Part shown: positions 45,982-55,759 of the stretch, piece by piece
How positions within the stretch are numbered: position 1 is the first letter of the stretch
How the letters are laid out: each line of letters begins with the position of its first letter
Origin: Pelomonas cellulosilytica
GTDB lineage: Bacteria; Pseudomonadota; Gammaproteobacteria; Burkholderiales; Burkholderiaceae_C
Length of the DNA stretch: 64,000 nt
Reading direction: 5' to 3'
Assembly (NCBI RefSeq): GCF_021353265.1
Contig: NZ_JAJTWU010000006.1
Span: 1 to 64,000, forward strand
The notes under the pieces: model-generated
The model's input: only the letters and a program-made list of their open reading frames with translations
What the model was told of the DNA's origin: nothing
Databases searched by the model: none
Made by a program: the position numbers and the translations under genes

Positions 45982-48900
45982 TCATGGAGCGTCGAGGGAG
46001 ATCTCGACATGGGGGCGCCAGCCGCTGTCGCAAGCGCCATTGCAGAGCTTGGGTGGACCTAGGAAGACCCGCGCATTGGGGGCGCCGCGGGCGAGCAGCG
46101 CATCGCGCACGGCGACGGCCCGCGCCACGGCAAGTTGTCGCAGCGCCTCGTCATCGACGTCGTCCCGTGCCATCAGCAGGCCGCGCATCTGGGCCGGCGG
46201 CAGTTCCTTCGGCAGGCCGAGCACATTGCGCGGCTTGTTCGGCAGCGACGTGGCGTCGTACAGACGTTTCAACGCCGCCTCCGGCGTGGCCGCGCGCTGG
46301 GCTTGCAGCGCCGCGGCCAGATGCAGCTCGCGCAGCGCGGGCACCTCGGTTTCCGAGTCGGCCCAGCCGGTCAGCGTCAGCTGCACGGCCGGCTTGTCGG
46401 CCAGTTGCCGCGCAATGCGTTCGAGCTGCTCGCCAGCGGCCAGTTCGGCGCTCCCAGGGGCGAAGGCGATCTGGGCTTCCTCGGGCGAATCACTGCCCGA
46501 GAACAGCGAGAACGGCGATGTCAGCGCCTTGCCCACCAGGTTAAGGACGAGCCTCCACACTAGGCCGCCCACGCTGAACTCGGGGTCGTTCAGCGAGCCG
46601 CTGACCGGCAGGTTGACCTCGATGACGCCATTGCGGTCCTTCAGCAGCGAGACCGCGAAGCGCACGGGCAGCGTCGTCGCGTCGGGGCTGTCGACGCGCT
46701 CGCCGAACGTAAGCTGGTTCAGCGTGATCTGGTTGCTGGCCACCAGCTGGCCGCCGGGATCGAGCTGATAGTGCAGCCGGGCCGACAGCTTGCCGCGCTC
46801 GATGCCGTAGCCGACGTACTTGCCAGCATAGCCGGACAGCGGCGCCAGCTCGATGTCGCTGGCTTGCGCGTCCACGTCCATCGCCAGCGGGCTGCCTGGC
46901 TTGAGCTGGCCGTCCACGGCCAGCTGGCCCGTGCCGGCAATCTTGCCGCGCAAGGTCAGCGGCGCCATCGCCGTACCGGTCGTCGAGAAGGCGCCCAGCG
47001 AGCCCTGCAGCTCGCTCAGCCGCGCGCTGTAGTGCGGCTTGATGAAGCGGTCGTTGAAGTCGACCAGGCCGCGGTTGACGCGCAGGCGTTCGACGGCCAG
47101 CTCGGCCGACGGCGCCGAGGCAGTGGGCTGCACCGGTGCGGCGGCGGACGCCGCGGCCGCCGGGCGCAGGTCGCGAAGGTTGAAGCGCCCCTGCTCGTTG
47201 ACGATGAGGCGGGCGTAGCCGTCGTCCAGCGTCGCGTCGCGGACAGCCACACGTGTCGGCGTGCCGGGCGCGAGCGACAGCCTCAGCCCGTCGAGCTGCA
47301 GCGCTTGGAAGCTGAGCAGGTCTTCGCCGGCGACGCGCTGACCGTCGACGAGGCGGGTCTGCAGCAATGCCAGCGGGCCGATGCGCGCATCCCCCTCCAG
47401 CCGGGCCTGCCAGGTGCCGTCCGGCTGCCGGGCGCCGTTCAGCTCGGCCACCAGCCCCAGCTCGGCCCGCTGCAGCTGCACACCCCAGGCGGCGTCCAGG
47501 TAGGCGCTCAGCCACTGCACCGGCAGGCCCTGCGCCTTCAGGCTGCCGCTGGCGGACAGTGGCGCGAGGCCTAGGCGGCCGTTCCATTGCAGCTGGCCGC
47601 CACCGCCGGGCGCCTCGCCGCCCTCCTGAGCGGCCAGCCGCGTCGACAGCTGCACGGGCACGGCGTCGGTGGCTGGCCAGGTAAACGCGCCGAGCTGAAG
47701 CCGCAGCGGCTCGGCCGTCAGTGCCACCTCCGGCGTGCCCGCCGGGACCGCGACGTCGCGCCAACGCAGGCTGCCGCGGTCGATCTGCAGACCGGCCAGC
47801 TGCAACGTCCAGCCGGGGCCGTTGCTGCCGGCAACCTCCGGCGGCCGCAGCGCGTCGATGTTGAGCCGCCCGTCCGCCGTCCGCGCGAGTTGGCCGCGCG
47901 GCGCATCGAGCGTCAACGTGCCCAGTTTCAGCTGGCGGGCGGCGGGGTCGATGTCGGCCCGGTCCAGCCGCGCTTCGGCCACCGTCAGCAGCGGCTGACC
48001 GGCCAGCAGCGCCTGGACGTTGCGGGCGTCGACTTCGGTCACCTTGAGCTGAGCGCGATCGGCGGCCCCTGCAACCAGCGGCTGCTTCACCTGCAGCGCC
48101 AGCTGGCCGGACAGCGTGGCGACCAGCTTCGCGCCGCCAGGTAGCGGCAGCCACGGCGCCAGGCGGGCCATGGGCAGACCCTGGGCGCGCGCTTGCACGT
48201 CCAGCTCGTCGGTAGACAAGAGGGCCTGTGCGGTCAATGTGCCGTCGCCCAGTCGCAGGCCAAGGTTCAGCGTCGTGGGCCTGGCGAGCGGCCAGTCGGC
48301 GGCACCGGTCTTCAGCTGGATGGCATCCAACGTCAGCTCGCCGGCATGCAGCTCGCCGTCGCTCAACGCCAGCCCGCCAAGGCTGAATTGCCAGGGCGGC
48401 CCGGCGACGCTGCTGCCTGTCGTGGCCGGCCAGGGCCGCAGCCAGCCTTGCGGCGCTTCGAGCCGGACCGTTCCAAGCGCCACGCGGCGGCGCAGCGGTT
48501 GCACGTCGCTCAACGGCAGCGTGAGGTGCTTGAGCGCCAGCCACGGCTGGCCGCTCGGCTGCGTCAGCGACAGGTCGTGCACCTGCAGCGCGCCCGTGAG
48601 CTTCACGTCGGGCGTCTGACGGGTGCGTTCGGCGAAATCCAGCGTCAGGTCCACGTCCAGCCGGCCCGCGGCCAGCCGCAGCGGCAGGCTAGCGGGCAGA
48701 TAGGCGCCCAGCGGCGCGAGGTCCAGCCCGGCCAGCTTGAGGCTGAAACGTCCACTGGCATCGTCGGCAAACGGCAGCGCCTCGACGCGGCTGTCGAAGG
48801 CGACGCCGTCGAGCTGGCCGCTCAGGTGCGGCTGCACGGTGACCTTGACGTCAGAGTCCAGCGTCGACAGGAACGGCAGCGCCAGGTGCAGGCCGGCCAG

Positions 48901-49422
48901 CTCGTGCTGCCGCTGCACCGGCCGGTCGTCGAACAGCACGCGGCCGTCCTGCAGCTCGATGTTGTATATGGCGATGTCCGGCTCGTCGGCCGGCGGGTCT
49001 CCGGGCTTGGCGGCGAAGTGCGCCAGCAGGTCGTCGATGTCGTAATGGCCATCAGCGAGGCGCGCGACCCGCAGCTCGGGGCGCGTCAGCACCAGCGATT
49101 CGAAGACGACATGGCCGCGCAGCAGCGACCGCAGCGACAGCGCAGCGTCCAGCCGGGCCAACGTCAGCAAAGGCGGCCGGTCGGCTGCCGGGCCTGCCAC
49201 GCGCACGCCGTCGATGACCAGCGCGAGCCGCCAGGGCTCCACATGGGCCTGCTCGATGAGCACCGGCCGGCCCAGCGTTTCGCCGGCCAGCGTCGCGCCG
49301 CGCCCCACGACCCAGCCGGGCAACGCGAAGGTCAGGATCAGCAACAGCAGCGTGCCGAGCGCCGACAGCGCGGCGAGAGCCAACGCGGCGGTGCGGAGCA
49401 GGGATCGGGGGTGGTGGTTCAC
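45982..49422 (-). CDS. DUF748/AsmA-like envelope protein with OmpA-like C-terminal region
   Basis: A GTG start at 49422 (MNHHPRSLLRTAALALAALS) gives 1146 residues; the open frame upstream has no matching family sequence. The N-terminal membrane anchor is followed by repeated DUF748/AsmA beta segments (PDIAIYNIELQDGRVLFDDR near residue 145, NRGLVDFNDRFIKPHYSARL near 780). These large groove-like proteins bridge inner and outer membranes and are thought to move lipids. The last 160 residues contain an OmpA-like part (GSAELAAGEQLERIARQLAD). It starts 36 bases from the divergent YdcF-type gene and heads the msrA-ABC operon. Confidence 0.9.
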   Translation of the reverse strand: MNHHPRSLLRTAALALAALSALGTLLLLILTFALPGWVVGRGATLAGETLGRPVLIEQAHVEPWRLALVIDGVRVAGPAADRPPLLTLARLDAALSLRSLLRGHVVFESLVLTRPELRVARLADGHYDIDDLLAHFAAKPGDPPADEPDIAIYNIELQDGRVLFDDRPVQRQHELAGLHLALPFLSTLDSDVKVTVQPHLSGQLDGVAFDSRVEALPFADDASGRFSLKLAGLDLAPLGAYLPASLPLRLAAGRLDVDLTLDFAERTRQTPDVKLTGALQVHDLSLTQPSGQPWLALKHLTLPLSDVQPLRRRVALGTVRLEAPQGWLRPWPATTGSSVAGPPWQFSLGGLALSDGELHAGELTLDAIQLKTGAADWPLARPTTLNLGLRLGDGTLTAQALLSTDELDVQARAQGLPMARLAPWLPLPGGAKLVATLSGQLALQVKQPLVAGAADRAQLKVTEVDARNVQALLAGQPLLTVAEARLDRADIDPAARQLKLGTLTLDAPRGQLARTADGRLNIDALRPPEVAGSNGPGWTLQLAGLQIDRGSLRWRDVAVPAGTPEVALTAEPLRLQLGAFTWPATDAVPVQLSTRLAAQEGGEAPGGGGQLQWNGRLGLAPLSASGSLKAQGLPVQWLSAYLDAAWGVQLQRAELGLVAELNGARQPDGTWQARLEGDARIGPLALLQTRLVDGQRVAGEDLLSFQALQLDGLRLSLAPGTPTRVAVRDATLDDGYARLIVNEQGRFNLRDLRPAAAASAAAPVQPTASAPSAELAVERLRVNRGLVDFNDRFIKPHYSARLSELQGSLGAFSTTGTAMAPLTLRGKIAGTGQLAVDGQLKPGSPLAMDVDAQASDIELAPLSGYAGKYVGYGIERGKLSARLHYQLDPGGQLVASNQITLNQLTFGERVDSPDATTLPVRFAVSLLKDRNGVIEVNLPVSGSLNDPEFSVGGLVWRLVLNLVGKALTSPFSLFSGSDSPEEAQIAFAPGSAELAAGEQLERIARQLADKPAVQLTLTGWADSETEVPALRELHLAAALQAQRAATPEAALKRLYDATSLPNKPRNVLGLPKELPPAQMRGLLMARDDVDDEALRQLAVARAVAVRDALLARGAPNARVFLGPPKLCNGACDSGWRPHVEISLDAP

Positions 49423-49458
49423 GGGGGCCGCATTATTGATGTGGGCGATGATGCGGCG

Positions 49459-50250
49459 GTGAACCTTGCCGTCGATTACGCCCTCTTCAAGACCCTGCTG
49501 TTGGTTGCGCTGCTGCCGCCAGTGCCCATGCTGCTGCTGGCCGGCTGGGGCGGTTGGCGGTTGAAGCGCCAGCGCCGCGGCGGCGGCTGGTTGTTGGGCG
49601 CGGCGCTGGTGCTGGCCTGGCTCTCGACCACGACGGCGGCCGGCGAGCTGCTGAGCCGGGCCTCGCGGCTGCCCAAGGCGTTGAGCGCCGCCCAGATCGA
49701 CGCCATGCGTGGCCGCGTCCACGGCGCCGTGCTGGTGCTGGGCGGCGGCGTGCATGGCCATGTGCCCGAGTACGACGGCCCCGCGCCGATGCGGCTCACC
49801 GCCGAGCGACTGGCCTATGGCGTCTGGCTGGCACGGCGCACCAGCTGGCCGCTGGCCTATTCCGGCGGTATCGGCTGGACGGCGACGCGACTGCGACGGC
49901 CGGAGGCGGAGGTGGTCGCGCGTGTCGCGGCCGAGGACTACCAGTTGCCCCTGCGCTGGCAGGAATCCCGCTCGCGGGACACGCGCGAGAATGCGAGCCA
50001 CACGCTGCCCATGCTGGCGGCAGCCGGCGTGAAGGAGGTCGTGCTGGTGACGGACGACGCGCACATGCGGCGGGCGCTTCGCGCGTTCGAGACCGAGGCC
50101 GCGCCGCTGGGCTTGCGCATCGTCGCAGCGCCCATCGGCCTGGAGGACGACGGCGTCAGCGGCTTGACGGATTGGTGCCCGTCCGTCGAGGGCTTTGCGC
50201 GCGTGCGAAACCTCGTCTACGAAACGCTGGCCTGGTGGGCCGGACGGTAG
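49459..50250 (+). CDS. YdcF-like (DUF218) membrane protein
   Basis: This 263-residue protein starts at a GTG (MNLAVDYALFKTLLLVALLP). It has two N-terminal membrane helices (LFKTLLLVALLPPVPMLLLA and GGWLLGAALVLAWLSTT) and a DUF218/YdcF domain: GAVLVLGGGVHGHVPEYDG, RLAYGVWLARRTSWPLAYSG, SRDTRENASHTLPMLAAAGV and VVLVTDDAHMRRALRAFETE. The fold binds nucleotides or similar in E. coli YdcF. The two-helix form resembles ElyC/SanA-type envelope proteins linked to cell-wall precursor metabolism. A second GTG, 18 bases upstream and in frame, is possible. Confidence 0.9.
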   Translation: MNLAVDYALFKTLLLVALLPPVPMLLLAGWGGWRLKRQRRGGGWLLGAALVLAWLSTTTAAGELLSRASRLPKALSAAQIDAMRGRVHGAVLVLGGGVHGHVPEYDGPAPMRLTAERLAYGVWLARRTSWPLAYSGGIGWTATRLRRPEAEVVARVAAEDYQLPLRWQESRSRDTRENASHTLPMLAAAGVKEVVLVTDDAHMRRALRAFETEAAPLGLRIVAAPIGLEDDGVSGLTDWCPSVEGFARVRNLVYETLAWWAGR

Positions 50251-50255
50251 GCCTG

Positions 50256-50293
50256 AAATAAGAAACCCCGCCGGGCTTGGAGGCCGGGCGGGG
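50256..50293 (-). terminator. Rho-independent terminator of ubiD
   Basis: On the minus strand an 11-bp GC stem with one mismatch (50266-50276 with 50283-50293), a six-base loop and a following T-rich run (TTTCTTATTT) form a standard terminator about 115 bases after the ubiD stop. On the plus strand there is no T-tract after it, so it probably serves only the minus strand, though it lies just after the ydcF-like stop as well. Confidence 0.8.
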
Positions 50294-50407
50294 CGGGTGG
50301 CGAGGCCACCTTGGGGCTCAGCGGCGATGTGCCACCGGGCTCCTGGCGCGCAACGATTGCGCCAGAGGGTTTGCCTGAAAAGGCCTCCAAACAGTAGGCG
50401 AGCCTGT

Positions 50408-51949
50408 TCAGTTCTTCAAGAAAAGTTGTTCGAACAGCGCGTCGGTCTTCGCTCTGACATCCGCCGGCAGGTTGATGCCCCGCCCCCATTCGCGGCTCGT
50501 CTCGCCGGGCCACTTGTTCGTCGCATCTAGTCCCATCTTGCCGCCCAGGCCGCTGACAGGTGATGCGAAGTCCAGGTAATCAATGGGCGTGTTGTCCACC
50601 AACGTGGTGTCGCGCACCGGGTCCATGCGGGTCGTGATGGCCCAGATGACCTCCTGCCAGTTGCGCGTGTCGATGTCGTCGTCAACGACGACGATGAACT
50701 TCGTGTACATGAACTGGCGCAGGAAGCTCCAGATGCCGAACATCAGCCGCTTGGCATGGCCCGGGTAGGCCTTCTTGATGGACACGACCGCCATGCGGTA
50801 GCTGCAGCCCTCGGGCGGAAGATAGAAGTCCACGATCTCCGGAAACTGCTTTTGCAGGATGGGCACGAAGACCTCGTTGAGCGCCACGCCGAGGATGGCC
50901 GGCTCGTCGGGCGGCTTGCCCGTGTAGGTGGAGTGGTAGATCGGGTTGCGCCGCTGCATCTGGCGGCTGACCTCGAACACCGGGAACCAGTCCTGTTCGT
51001 TGTAGTAGCCGGTGTGGTCGCCAAACGGGCCCTCTAGCGCATGCAGGTAGCCGCCCTTCTCCTTGAGCGGCACGCCGCGCTCGCTGACGCCCGCGTAGCC
51101 GATCGCGGCGACGGGAATATGGCCCTCCAGCACGATCTCGGCCGACGCCGGCGCCTGCAGCGGCGCGCCGTCGCGGCCGACGCCGGTCTGGACCAACTCC
51201 GTCCGCGAGCCGCGCAACAGGCCGGCGAATTGGTACTCGGACAGGCTGTCCGGCACCGGCGTGACCGCGCCGAGGATGGTCGCCGGATCGGCGCCCAGTG
51301 CGACGGCGATGGGGAACGGCTCGCCGGGATGGGCCAAGGCGTGGTCCCGGAAGTCCAGCGCCCCGCCGCGGTGGGCCAACCAGCGCATGATGACCTGGCG
51401 CGGGCCAATCAGCTGCTGGCGATAGATGCCCAGGTTCTGCCGGCTACGCGTCGGGCCGCGTGTGATGACGAGGCCCCAGGTGATCAGCGGCCCGGCGTCG
51501 TCGGGCCAGCAGGTCTGGATCGGCAGGCGGCCCAGGTCGATGTCGCCGCCTTCGATGACTTCTTCCTGGCAGGGCGCACGGCGCTGCAGGCTCGGCTTCA
51601 TGTCCCACAGCGCCTTGGCCATCTGCAGCAGCTTGCCGGCATCCTTCAGGCCCTTGGGCGGCTCCGGCTCCTTGAGGCTCGCCAGCACGCGGCCGACGTC
51701 GCGCAATTCGGCCAGCGATTCCGCCCCCATGCCCAGCGCGACGCGGCGGGTTGTCCCAAAAAGATTGGTCAAGGCGGCGGTGGCATGGCCCGCCGGGTTC
51801 TCGAACAAAAGGGCGGGGCCGCCCGCGCGCAGCACACGGTCGCTCAGCGACGTCATCTCCAGCACCGGAGAGACTTTTTCCACCACGCGCCGTAGTTCGC
51901 CGAGGGCTTCCAGGCCGGCCATGAAGTCCCGGAGGTCGCTGTATTTCAT
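50408..51949 (-). CDS. ubiD: 3-octaprenyl-4-hydroxybenzoate carboxy-lyase
   Basis: From the ATG at 51949 the protein is 513 residues and starts [20 protein letters not shown]. UbiD uses prenylated FMN, made by UbiX, to decarboxylate octaprenyl-hydroxybenzoate in ubiquinone synthesis. Conserved blocks are [39 protein letters not shown]-like [60 protein letters not shown] and the C-terminal [20 protein letters not shown]. The frame extends further upstream without family similarity. No ubiX is in the window. A terminator follows. Confidence 0.97.
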   Translation of the reverse strand: MKYSDLRDFMAGLEALGELRRVVEKVSPVLEMTSLSDRVLRAGGPALLFENPAGHATAALTNLFGTTRRVALGMGAESLAELRDVGRVLASLKEPEPPKGLKDAGKLLQMAKALWDMKPSLQRRAPCQEEVIEGGDIDLGRLPIQTCWPDDAGPLITWGLVITRGPTRSRQNLGIYRQQLIGPRQVIMRWLAHRGGALDFRDHALAHPGEPFPIAVALGADPATILGAVTPVPDSLSEYQFAGLLRGSRTELVQTGVGRDGAPLQAPASAEIVLEGHIPVAAIGYAGVSERGVPLKEKGGYLHALEGPFGDHTGYYNEQDWFPVFEVSRQMQRRNPIYHSTYTGKPPDEPAILGVALNEVFVPILQKQFPEIVDFYLPPEGCSYRMAVVSIKKAYPGHAKRLMFGIWSFLRQFMYTKFIVVVDDDIDTRNWQEVIWAITTRMDPVRDTTLVDNTPIDYLDFASPVSGLGGKMGLDATNKWPGETSREWGRGINLPADVRAKTDALFEQLFLKN

Positions 51950-52144
51950 AACTAAAAGTAGTTTTAAGAGACCCAGATAGCCTTGACCGGTTATCTGTCG
52001 ATCGTAGAATCCGCCGCCTCGGGTTTGTACTGAACCACCCGGCCGGGCCAACGGCCCGCGCAAAGGCCGGAAATTATGACCGTCGCCTCTCCCAGGTCGC
52101 CGCTTGTGCGGCGCCTGCGGCGGGTCGCGACATCAAGGAGTCGC

Positions 52145-52993
52145 ATGACGACAAGTCAAGACCTCGCCACGCTGGCTCGCCACGTACGCCTGTCCGCCTC
52201 GGTGTTCATCCAGGACATCGGCAACGGGCTGCTCGTGGTCAGTCACAACACGCTGGCCCTCGTCGGGCTGGCCGTGGTGGCGGTCGGGCTGGTGTTCACG
52301 AGCCAGCCCGGGCTGCAGGAGCGGCTGGAGGCCGCTACCCTCGGCTGGCTGAACGCGCGCCACGAGGCACGGGCCGAAGCCGAAGGCGGCGGCACGCTGG
52401 GCCCGGCCGAGCCGGACGCCATCGCCCGCGCCACCGCCGCCGATCCCAAGGAGCTGTCGCGCCAGCAAGCCGCCGTCGCCCACTGGCTGGCCCGCCGTTA
52501 CAGCGTGGCGCCTGAGCCGCTGAGCCGCCTCGTGCAGGAGGCCTGGAACGTCGGCAACCGCGCCAAGGTCGAGCCGACGCTGATCCTGGCCATCATGGCC
52601 ATCGAGTCACGCTTCAACCCGTTCGCGCAGAGCGCCGTGGGTGCGCAGGGGTTGATGCAGGTCATGACGCGCGTGCATGACGACAAGTACGAAGCCTTTG
52701 GCGGCACGCTGGCCGCGTTCGACCCTGTCACAAACCTGCGCGTGGGCGTGCAGGTGCTCAAGGAATGCATCCAGCGGGCCGGCAGCGTAGAGGAAGGCCT
52801 GCGGTACTACGTTGGCGCGGCCAACCTGGCTGAAGACACCGGCTACGCGACCCGTGTGCTGACCGAGCATGAGTTGCTGAAGGCCGTGGCCGCTGGCCGC
52901 TCGGTACCGGCAGCGCCCAGTGTCCGACCGATGCGCGAAGCAGCATCAGCACCGACTGGCGGCGACGCCGCGCAAATCGCGCTGTTGCGCTGA
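52145..52993 (+). CDS. Lytic transglycosylase (SLT domain)
   Basis: The ATG at 52145 follows AAGGAG by 4 bases and gives 282 residues. A membrane segment (LALVGLAVVAVGLVFTSQPG) anchors the protein. The C-terminal SLT lysozyme-like domain starts near residue 125, with the catalytic Glu in ILAIMAIESRFNPFAQS. It is followed by GAQGLMQVM and the substrate-groove part GVQVLKECIQRAGSVEEGLR with YYVGAAN. It cleaves peptidoglycan between MurNAc and GlcNAc. The gene stands alone between divergent ubiD and the riboswitch-controlled glyA, with no secretion-system genes adjacent. Confidence 0.9.
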   Translation: MTTSQDLATLARHVRLSASVFIQDIGNGLLVVSHNTLALVGLAVVAVGLVFTSQPGLQERLEAATLGWLNARHEARAEAEGGGTLGPAEPDAIARATAADPKELSRQQAAVAHWLARRYSVAPEPLSRLVQEAWNVGNRAKVEPTLILAIMAIESRFNPFAQSAVGAQGLMQVMTRVHDDKYEAFGGTLAAFDPVTNLRVGVQVLKECIQRAGSVEEGLRYYVGAANLAEDTGYATRVLTEHELLKAVAAGRSVPAAPSVRPMREAASAPTGGDAAQIALLR

Positions 52994-53063
52994 CGATCGG
53001 CCCGGCTCGCCGACCGGGCTGCGCGGCATCGGCTGCCAGCGGCTTCCGCAGCCATTACACTGG

Positions 53064-53190
53064 CCGCTCACGCGACTGGCGATCAGGGTCACAAGCGGAC
53101 CCGAGGTGGGCCACCACCGGGGAGCGTGAGGCGGTCAAGCTTCGGGCTTGCCGCTGTCAGCCGTTCGCCTGGGCAGCCCGGTTAATCACG
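53064..53190 (+). ncRNA. ZTP (pfl-motif) riboswitch upstream of glyA
   Basis: The conserved pfl elements appear in order: GACTGGCG at 53074-53081, CCACCGGGGAGCG at 53114-53126, and CGCCTGGGCA at 53166-53175. The P1 stem pairs CTCACG (53067-53072) with CGTGAG (53125-53130). The variable linker forms its own GC hairpin around a TTCG loop. ZTP riboswitches sense the folate-stress alarmone ZMP/ZTP and turn on one-carbon and purine genes, and glyA is a classic target. No T-tract terminator is visible before the ATG, so control of translation is more likely than attenuation. Confidence 0.9.
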
Positions 53191-53240
53191 CCCGCTCGTG
53201 AAGCGCCTGGGATTCACCGCCTACCTTCGGAATCACCGCC

Positions 53241-54494
53241 ATGTTTGACCGCAATACTTCCACCCTCGCTCTGGTCGACCCGGAACTCTGGACGGCCGTC
53301 CAGAACGAGACCCGCCGCCAGGAAGAGCACATCGAGCTGATCGCCAGCGAGAACTACACCTCGCCCGCAGTGATGCAGGCCCAGGGCAGCCAGCTGACCA
53401 ACAAGTACGCCGAGGGCTACCCCGGCAAGCGCTATTACGGTGGCTGCGAGTACGTTGATGTCGCCGAGCAACTGGCCATCGACCGCGTCAAGCAGCTGTT
53501 TGGCGCCGAATTCGCCAACGTGCAGCCGAACAGCGGCTCGCAGGCCAACCAGGGCGTGTTCTTCGCGCTGCTGCAGCCCGGCGACACCATCATGGGCATG
53601 AGCCTCGCCGAGGGCGGCCACCTGACGCACGGCATGCCGCTGAACATGAGCGGCAAGTGGTTCAACGTCATCAGCTATGGCCTGGATGCGAACGAAGCCA
53701 TCGACTATGACGCCATGGAAGCACTGGCCCGCGAAAAGAAGCCCAAGCTCATCATCGCCGGCGCCTCCGCCTACTCGCTGCGCATCGACTTTGAGCGCTT
53801 CGGCAAGATCGCCAAGGAGATCGGCGCCTACTTCATGGTCGACATGGCCCACTACGCCGGCCTGATCGCCGCGGGCGTCTACCCCAATCCCCTGCCCCAC
53901 GCTGACGTCGTCACGTCCACCACGCACAAGAGCCTGCGCGGCCCGCGCGGCGGCATCATCCTGACGAACAAGGAAGACATCGCCAAGAAGATCAACTCGG
54001 CGATCTTCCCCGGCATCCAGGGCGGCCCGCTGATGCACGTCATCGCGGGCAAGGCGGTGGCCTTCAAGGAAGCGCTGACGCCCGAGTTCAAGGCCTACCA
54101 GGAACAGGTCGTCAAGAACGCCAAGGTGCTGGCCGAGACGCTGATCGAGCGTGGCCTGCGCATCGTCTCGGGCGGCACGGAGAGCCATGTCATGCTGGTT
54201 GACCTGCGCCCCAAGAACCTGACGGGCAAGGAAGCCGAGGCCATCCTGGGCGCCGCCCACATGACCTGCAATAAGAACGGCATCCCCAACGACCCGCAAA
54301 AGCCGATGGTCACCAGCGGCATCCGCCTGGGCACGCCAGCCATGACGACGCGCGGCTTCAAGGAAGAACAGGTGCGCGCCACCGCCAACCTGATCGCCGA
54401 CGTGCTCGACAAGCCGCACGACGAGGCCAACCTGGCCGCCGTGCGCGAGAAGGTCGCCGCGCTGACGGCCGCCTTCCCGGTGTACCGCGGTTAA
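53241..54494 (+). CDS. glyA: Serine hydroxymethyltransferase
   Basis: This 417-residue PLP enzyme interconverts serine and glycine and charges tetrahydrofolate with one-carbon units. Markers are [80 protein letters not shown] and the PLP Lys in [17 protein letters not shown]. Length is normal. It is preceded by a ZTP riboswitch, which links its expression to folate status. nrdR follows after 8 bases, the usual order in betaproteobacteria. Confidence 0.98.
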   Translation: MFDRNTSTLALVDPELWTAVQNETRRQEEHIELIASENYTSPAVMQAQGSQLTNKYAEGYPGKRYYGGCEYVDVAEQLAIDRVKQLFGAEFANVQPNSGSQANQGVFFALLQPGDTIMGMSLAEGGHLTHGMPLNMSGKWFNVISYGLDANEAIDYDAMEALAREKKPKLIIAGASAYSLRIDFERFGKIAKEIGAYFMVDMAHYAGLIAAGVYPNPLPHADVVTSTTHKSLRGPRGGIILTNKEDIAKKINSAIFPGIQGGPLMHVIAGKAVAFKEALTPEFKAYQEQVVKNAKVLAETLIERGLRIVSGGTESHVMLVDLRPKNLTGKEAEAILGAAHMTCNKNGIPNDPQKPMVTSGIRLGTPAMTTRGFKEEQVRATANLIADVLDKPHDEANLAAVREKVAALTAAFPVYRG

Positions 54495-54502
54495 TCCGCC
54501 GC

Positions 54503-54946
54503 ATGCGCTGCCCGTTCTGCTCTCACGCGGAAACCCAGGTCGCCGAGACTCGGGAATCCGATGAGGGCGACGTCGTCCGGCGCCGGCGCCGCTGCCTGTC
54601 CTGCGACAAGCGCTTCACGACCTACGAGCGGGCCGACATCGCCCTGCCCTCGGTCGTCAAGAAGGATGGGCGGCGCGCCGATTTCGATCCCGCCAAGCTG
54701 AGAGCCTCGATGCAGCTGGCGCTGCGCAAGCGGCCGGTGAGCGTCGAGCAGATTGATGCAGCCATCAACCGCATCGAGGAAAAGCTGCTCGCCAGCGGTG
54801 CCCGCGAAATCGCCTCCACCCGGCTCGGTGAGCTGGTCATGCGTGAACTCAAGCGCATCGACAAGGTGGCCTATGTGCGCTTCGCGTCGGTCTATCGCAG
54901 CTTCGAAGACGTCGACGAGTTCCGCCAGCTCATCCGCGAGATCTGA
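54503..54946 (+). CDS. nrdR: Transcriptional repressor NrdR
   Basis: This 147-residue regulator of ribonucleotide reductase genes has the N-terminal zinc ribbon [20 protein letters not shown] with [20 protein letters not shown] (CxxC...CxxC). An ATP-cone domain follows: [20 protein letters not shown] and [20 protein letters not shown]. It binds ATP/dATP and blocks nrd promoters at NrdR boxes. The gene is 8 bases after glyA and likely co-transcribed, so it would also lie downstream of the riboswitch. Confidence 0.97.
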   Translation: MRCPFCSHAETQVAETRESDEGDVVRRRRRCLSCDKRFTTYERADIALPSVVKKDGRRADFDPAKLRASMQLALRKRPVSVEQIDAAINRIEEKLLASGAREIASTRLGELVMRELKRIDKVAYVRFASVYRSFEDVDEFRQLIREI

Positions 54947-55285
54947 TCCGGGGCAGCCCTGCTCCCTTGCCGGAGAGTCCGCGGGGAAGACGCGCCCCCT
55001 CCCCTTTCGGCCCGCCCTTTCGGGTAAAGAACGCCGGCCTGGTGGTTCCTTGAGTTCGTTCGTCCGTTGACGAACCGCGAGGAAGCCACCATGTAGCGCA
55101 CCCGTCAGGTCACTGCCATCACGTGACCCGCACGCAGTCGCTCAACCGGCGTCAAGCTGCCCGGCATGTCGAAGTGTGCTGGACGTCCCTTGATCGTGGT
55201 GGATGGCGACCAGCGGTCGAAAGCACCCGATGAACGGCGAACTTGTAACCGAGTGTCCCCAGGTGTTGCGCACAATTCACGACCT
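54947..55285. other. Intergenic region with long imperfect hairpin
   Basis: Some 340 bases between nrdR and the pilE-like gene. The pilin frame is open upstream to 55166 but family similarity begins only at 55286. A two-part stem lies at 55041-55090: GGTGGTTCCT pairs with AGGAAGCCACC (one bulge), and inside it GTTCGT pairs with ACGAAC around a ten-base loop. No T-tract follows. No other structure or gene was seen. The pilin promoter must lie in the downstream part. Confidence 0.5.
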
Positions 55286-55759
55286 ATGCAGTCAAGTCAG
55301 CGGCGTCACGTCTCGGGTTTCACATTGATCGAGCTGATGGTGGCTGTCGTGGTGGCCGGCATCCTTGCCGCGGTTGCCTATCCGGCCTACACCTCCTTCG
55401 TCTCCAGGGCCCGGCGTTCGGAGGCCATTGCCGTGTTGACAGCCGTCGTACAGGCGCAGGAGCGCTATCGGTCCAACCGCAACGGCTACGCACAGTCTTT
55501 CGGCGACGACGGGCTCAAGATGCAGGACGCCATCGACAAGTTGACCAAGTACTACGACATCAGCATGGCCGGTGGTGGCGAACCCGCATTCGTGAGCGGC
55601 TACTCGGTCACTGCCACAGCCAAGAATGAGGGACCGCAGTACAACGACAAGGGATGCCAGGTGTTGCAGGTGGAGCTCAACACGGCATTACTCAGCTACA
55701 AGTCGGCGAACGCGAACGGCGACGACACGACAGGCACTGCGAACTGCTGGAGCAAATGA
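55286..55759 (+). CDS. Type IV pilin-like protein (PilE-type)
   Basis: The ATG at 55286 gives 157 residues with a short basic leader and the prepilin signature HVSGFTLIELMVAVVVAGIL, cut after the Gly and with Glu5 present. The hydrophobic helix is followed by YPAYTSFVSRARRSEAIAVL and QAQERYRSNRNGYAQSF, typical of PilE-like minor pilins. Two cysteines near the C-terminus (KGCQVLQVE, TANCWSK) could form the D-loop disulfide. It opens a five-gene minor-pilin operon with ATGA overlap into the next gene. Confidence 0.92.
   Translation: MQSSQRRHVSGFTLIELMVAVVVAGILAAVAYPAYTSFVSRARRSEAIAVLTAVVQAQERYRSNRNGYAQSFGDDGLKMQDAIDKLTKYYDISMAGGGEPAFVSGYSVTATAKNEGPQYNDKGCQVLQVELNTALLSYKSANANGDDTTGTANCWSK

Noticed and set aside
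48193-49458. Upstream extension of the YdcF-like frame
   Set aside because: Gln/Arg-rich antisense of DUF748; the membrane helix and family similarity begin at 49459.
49423-50064. N-terminal extension of the DUF748 frame beyond the GTG at 49422
   Set aside because: The extension is antisense to the YdcF-like gene and lacks similarity; the signal anchor begins right after 49422.
53064-53190. Glycine or THF riboswitch upstream of glyA
   Set aside because: The conserved pieces match the pfl (ZTP) motif; no tandem glycine aptamers or THF core were seen.
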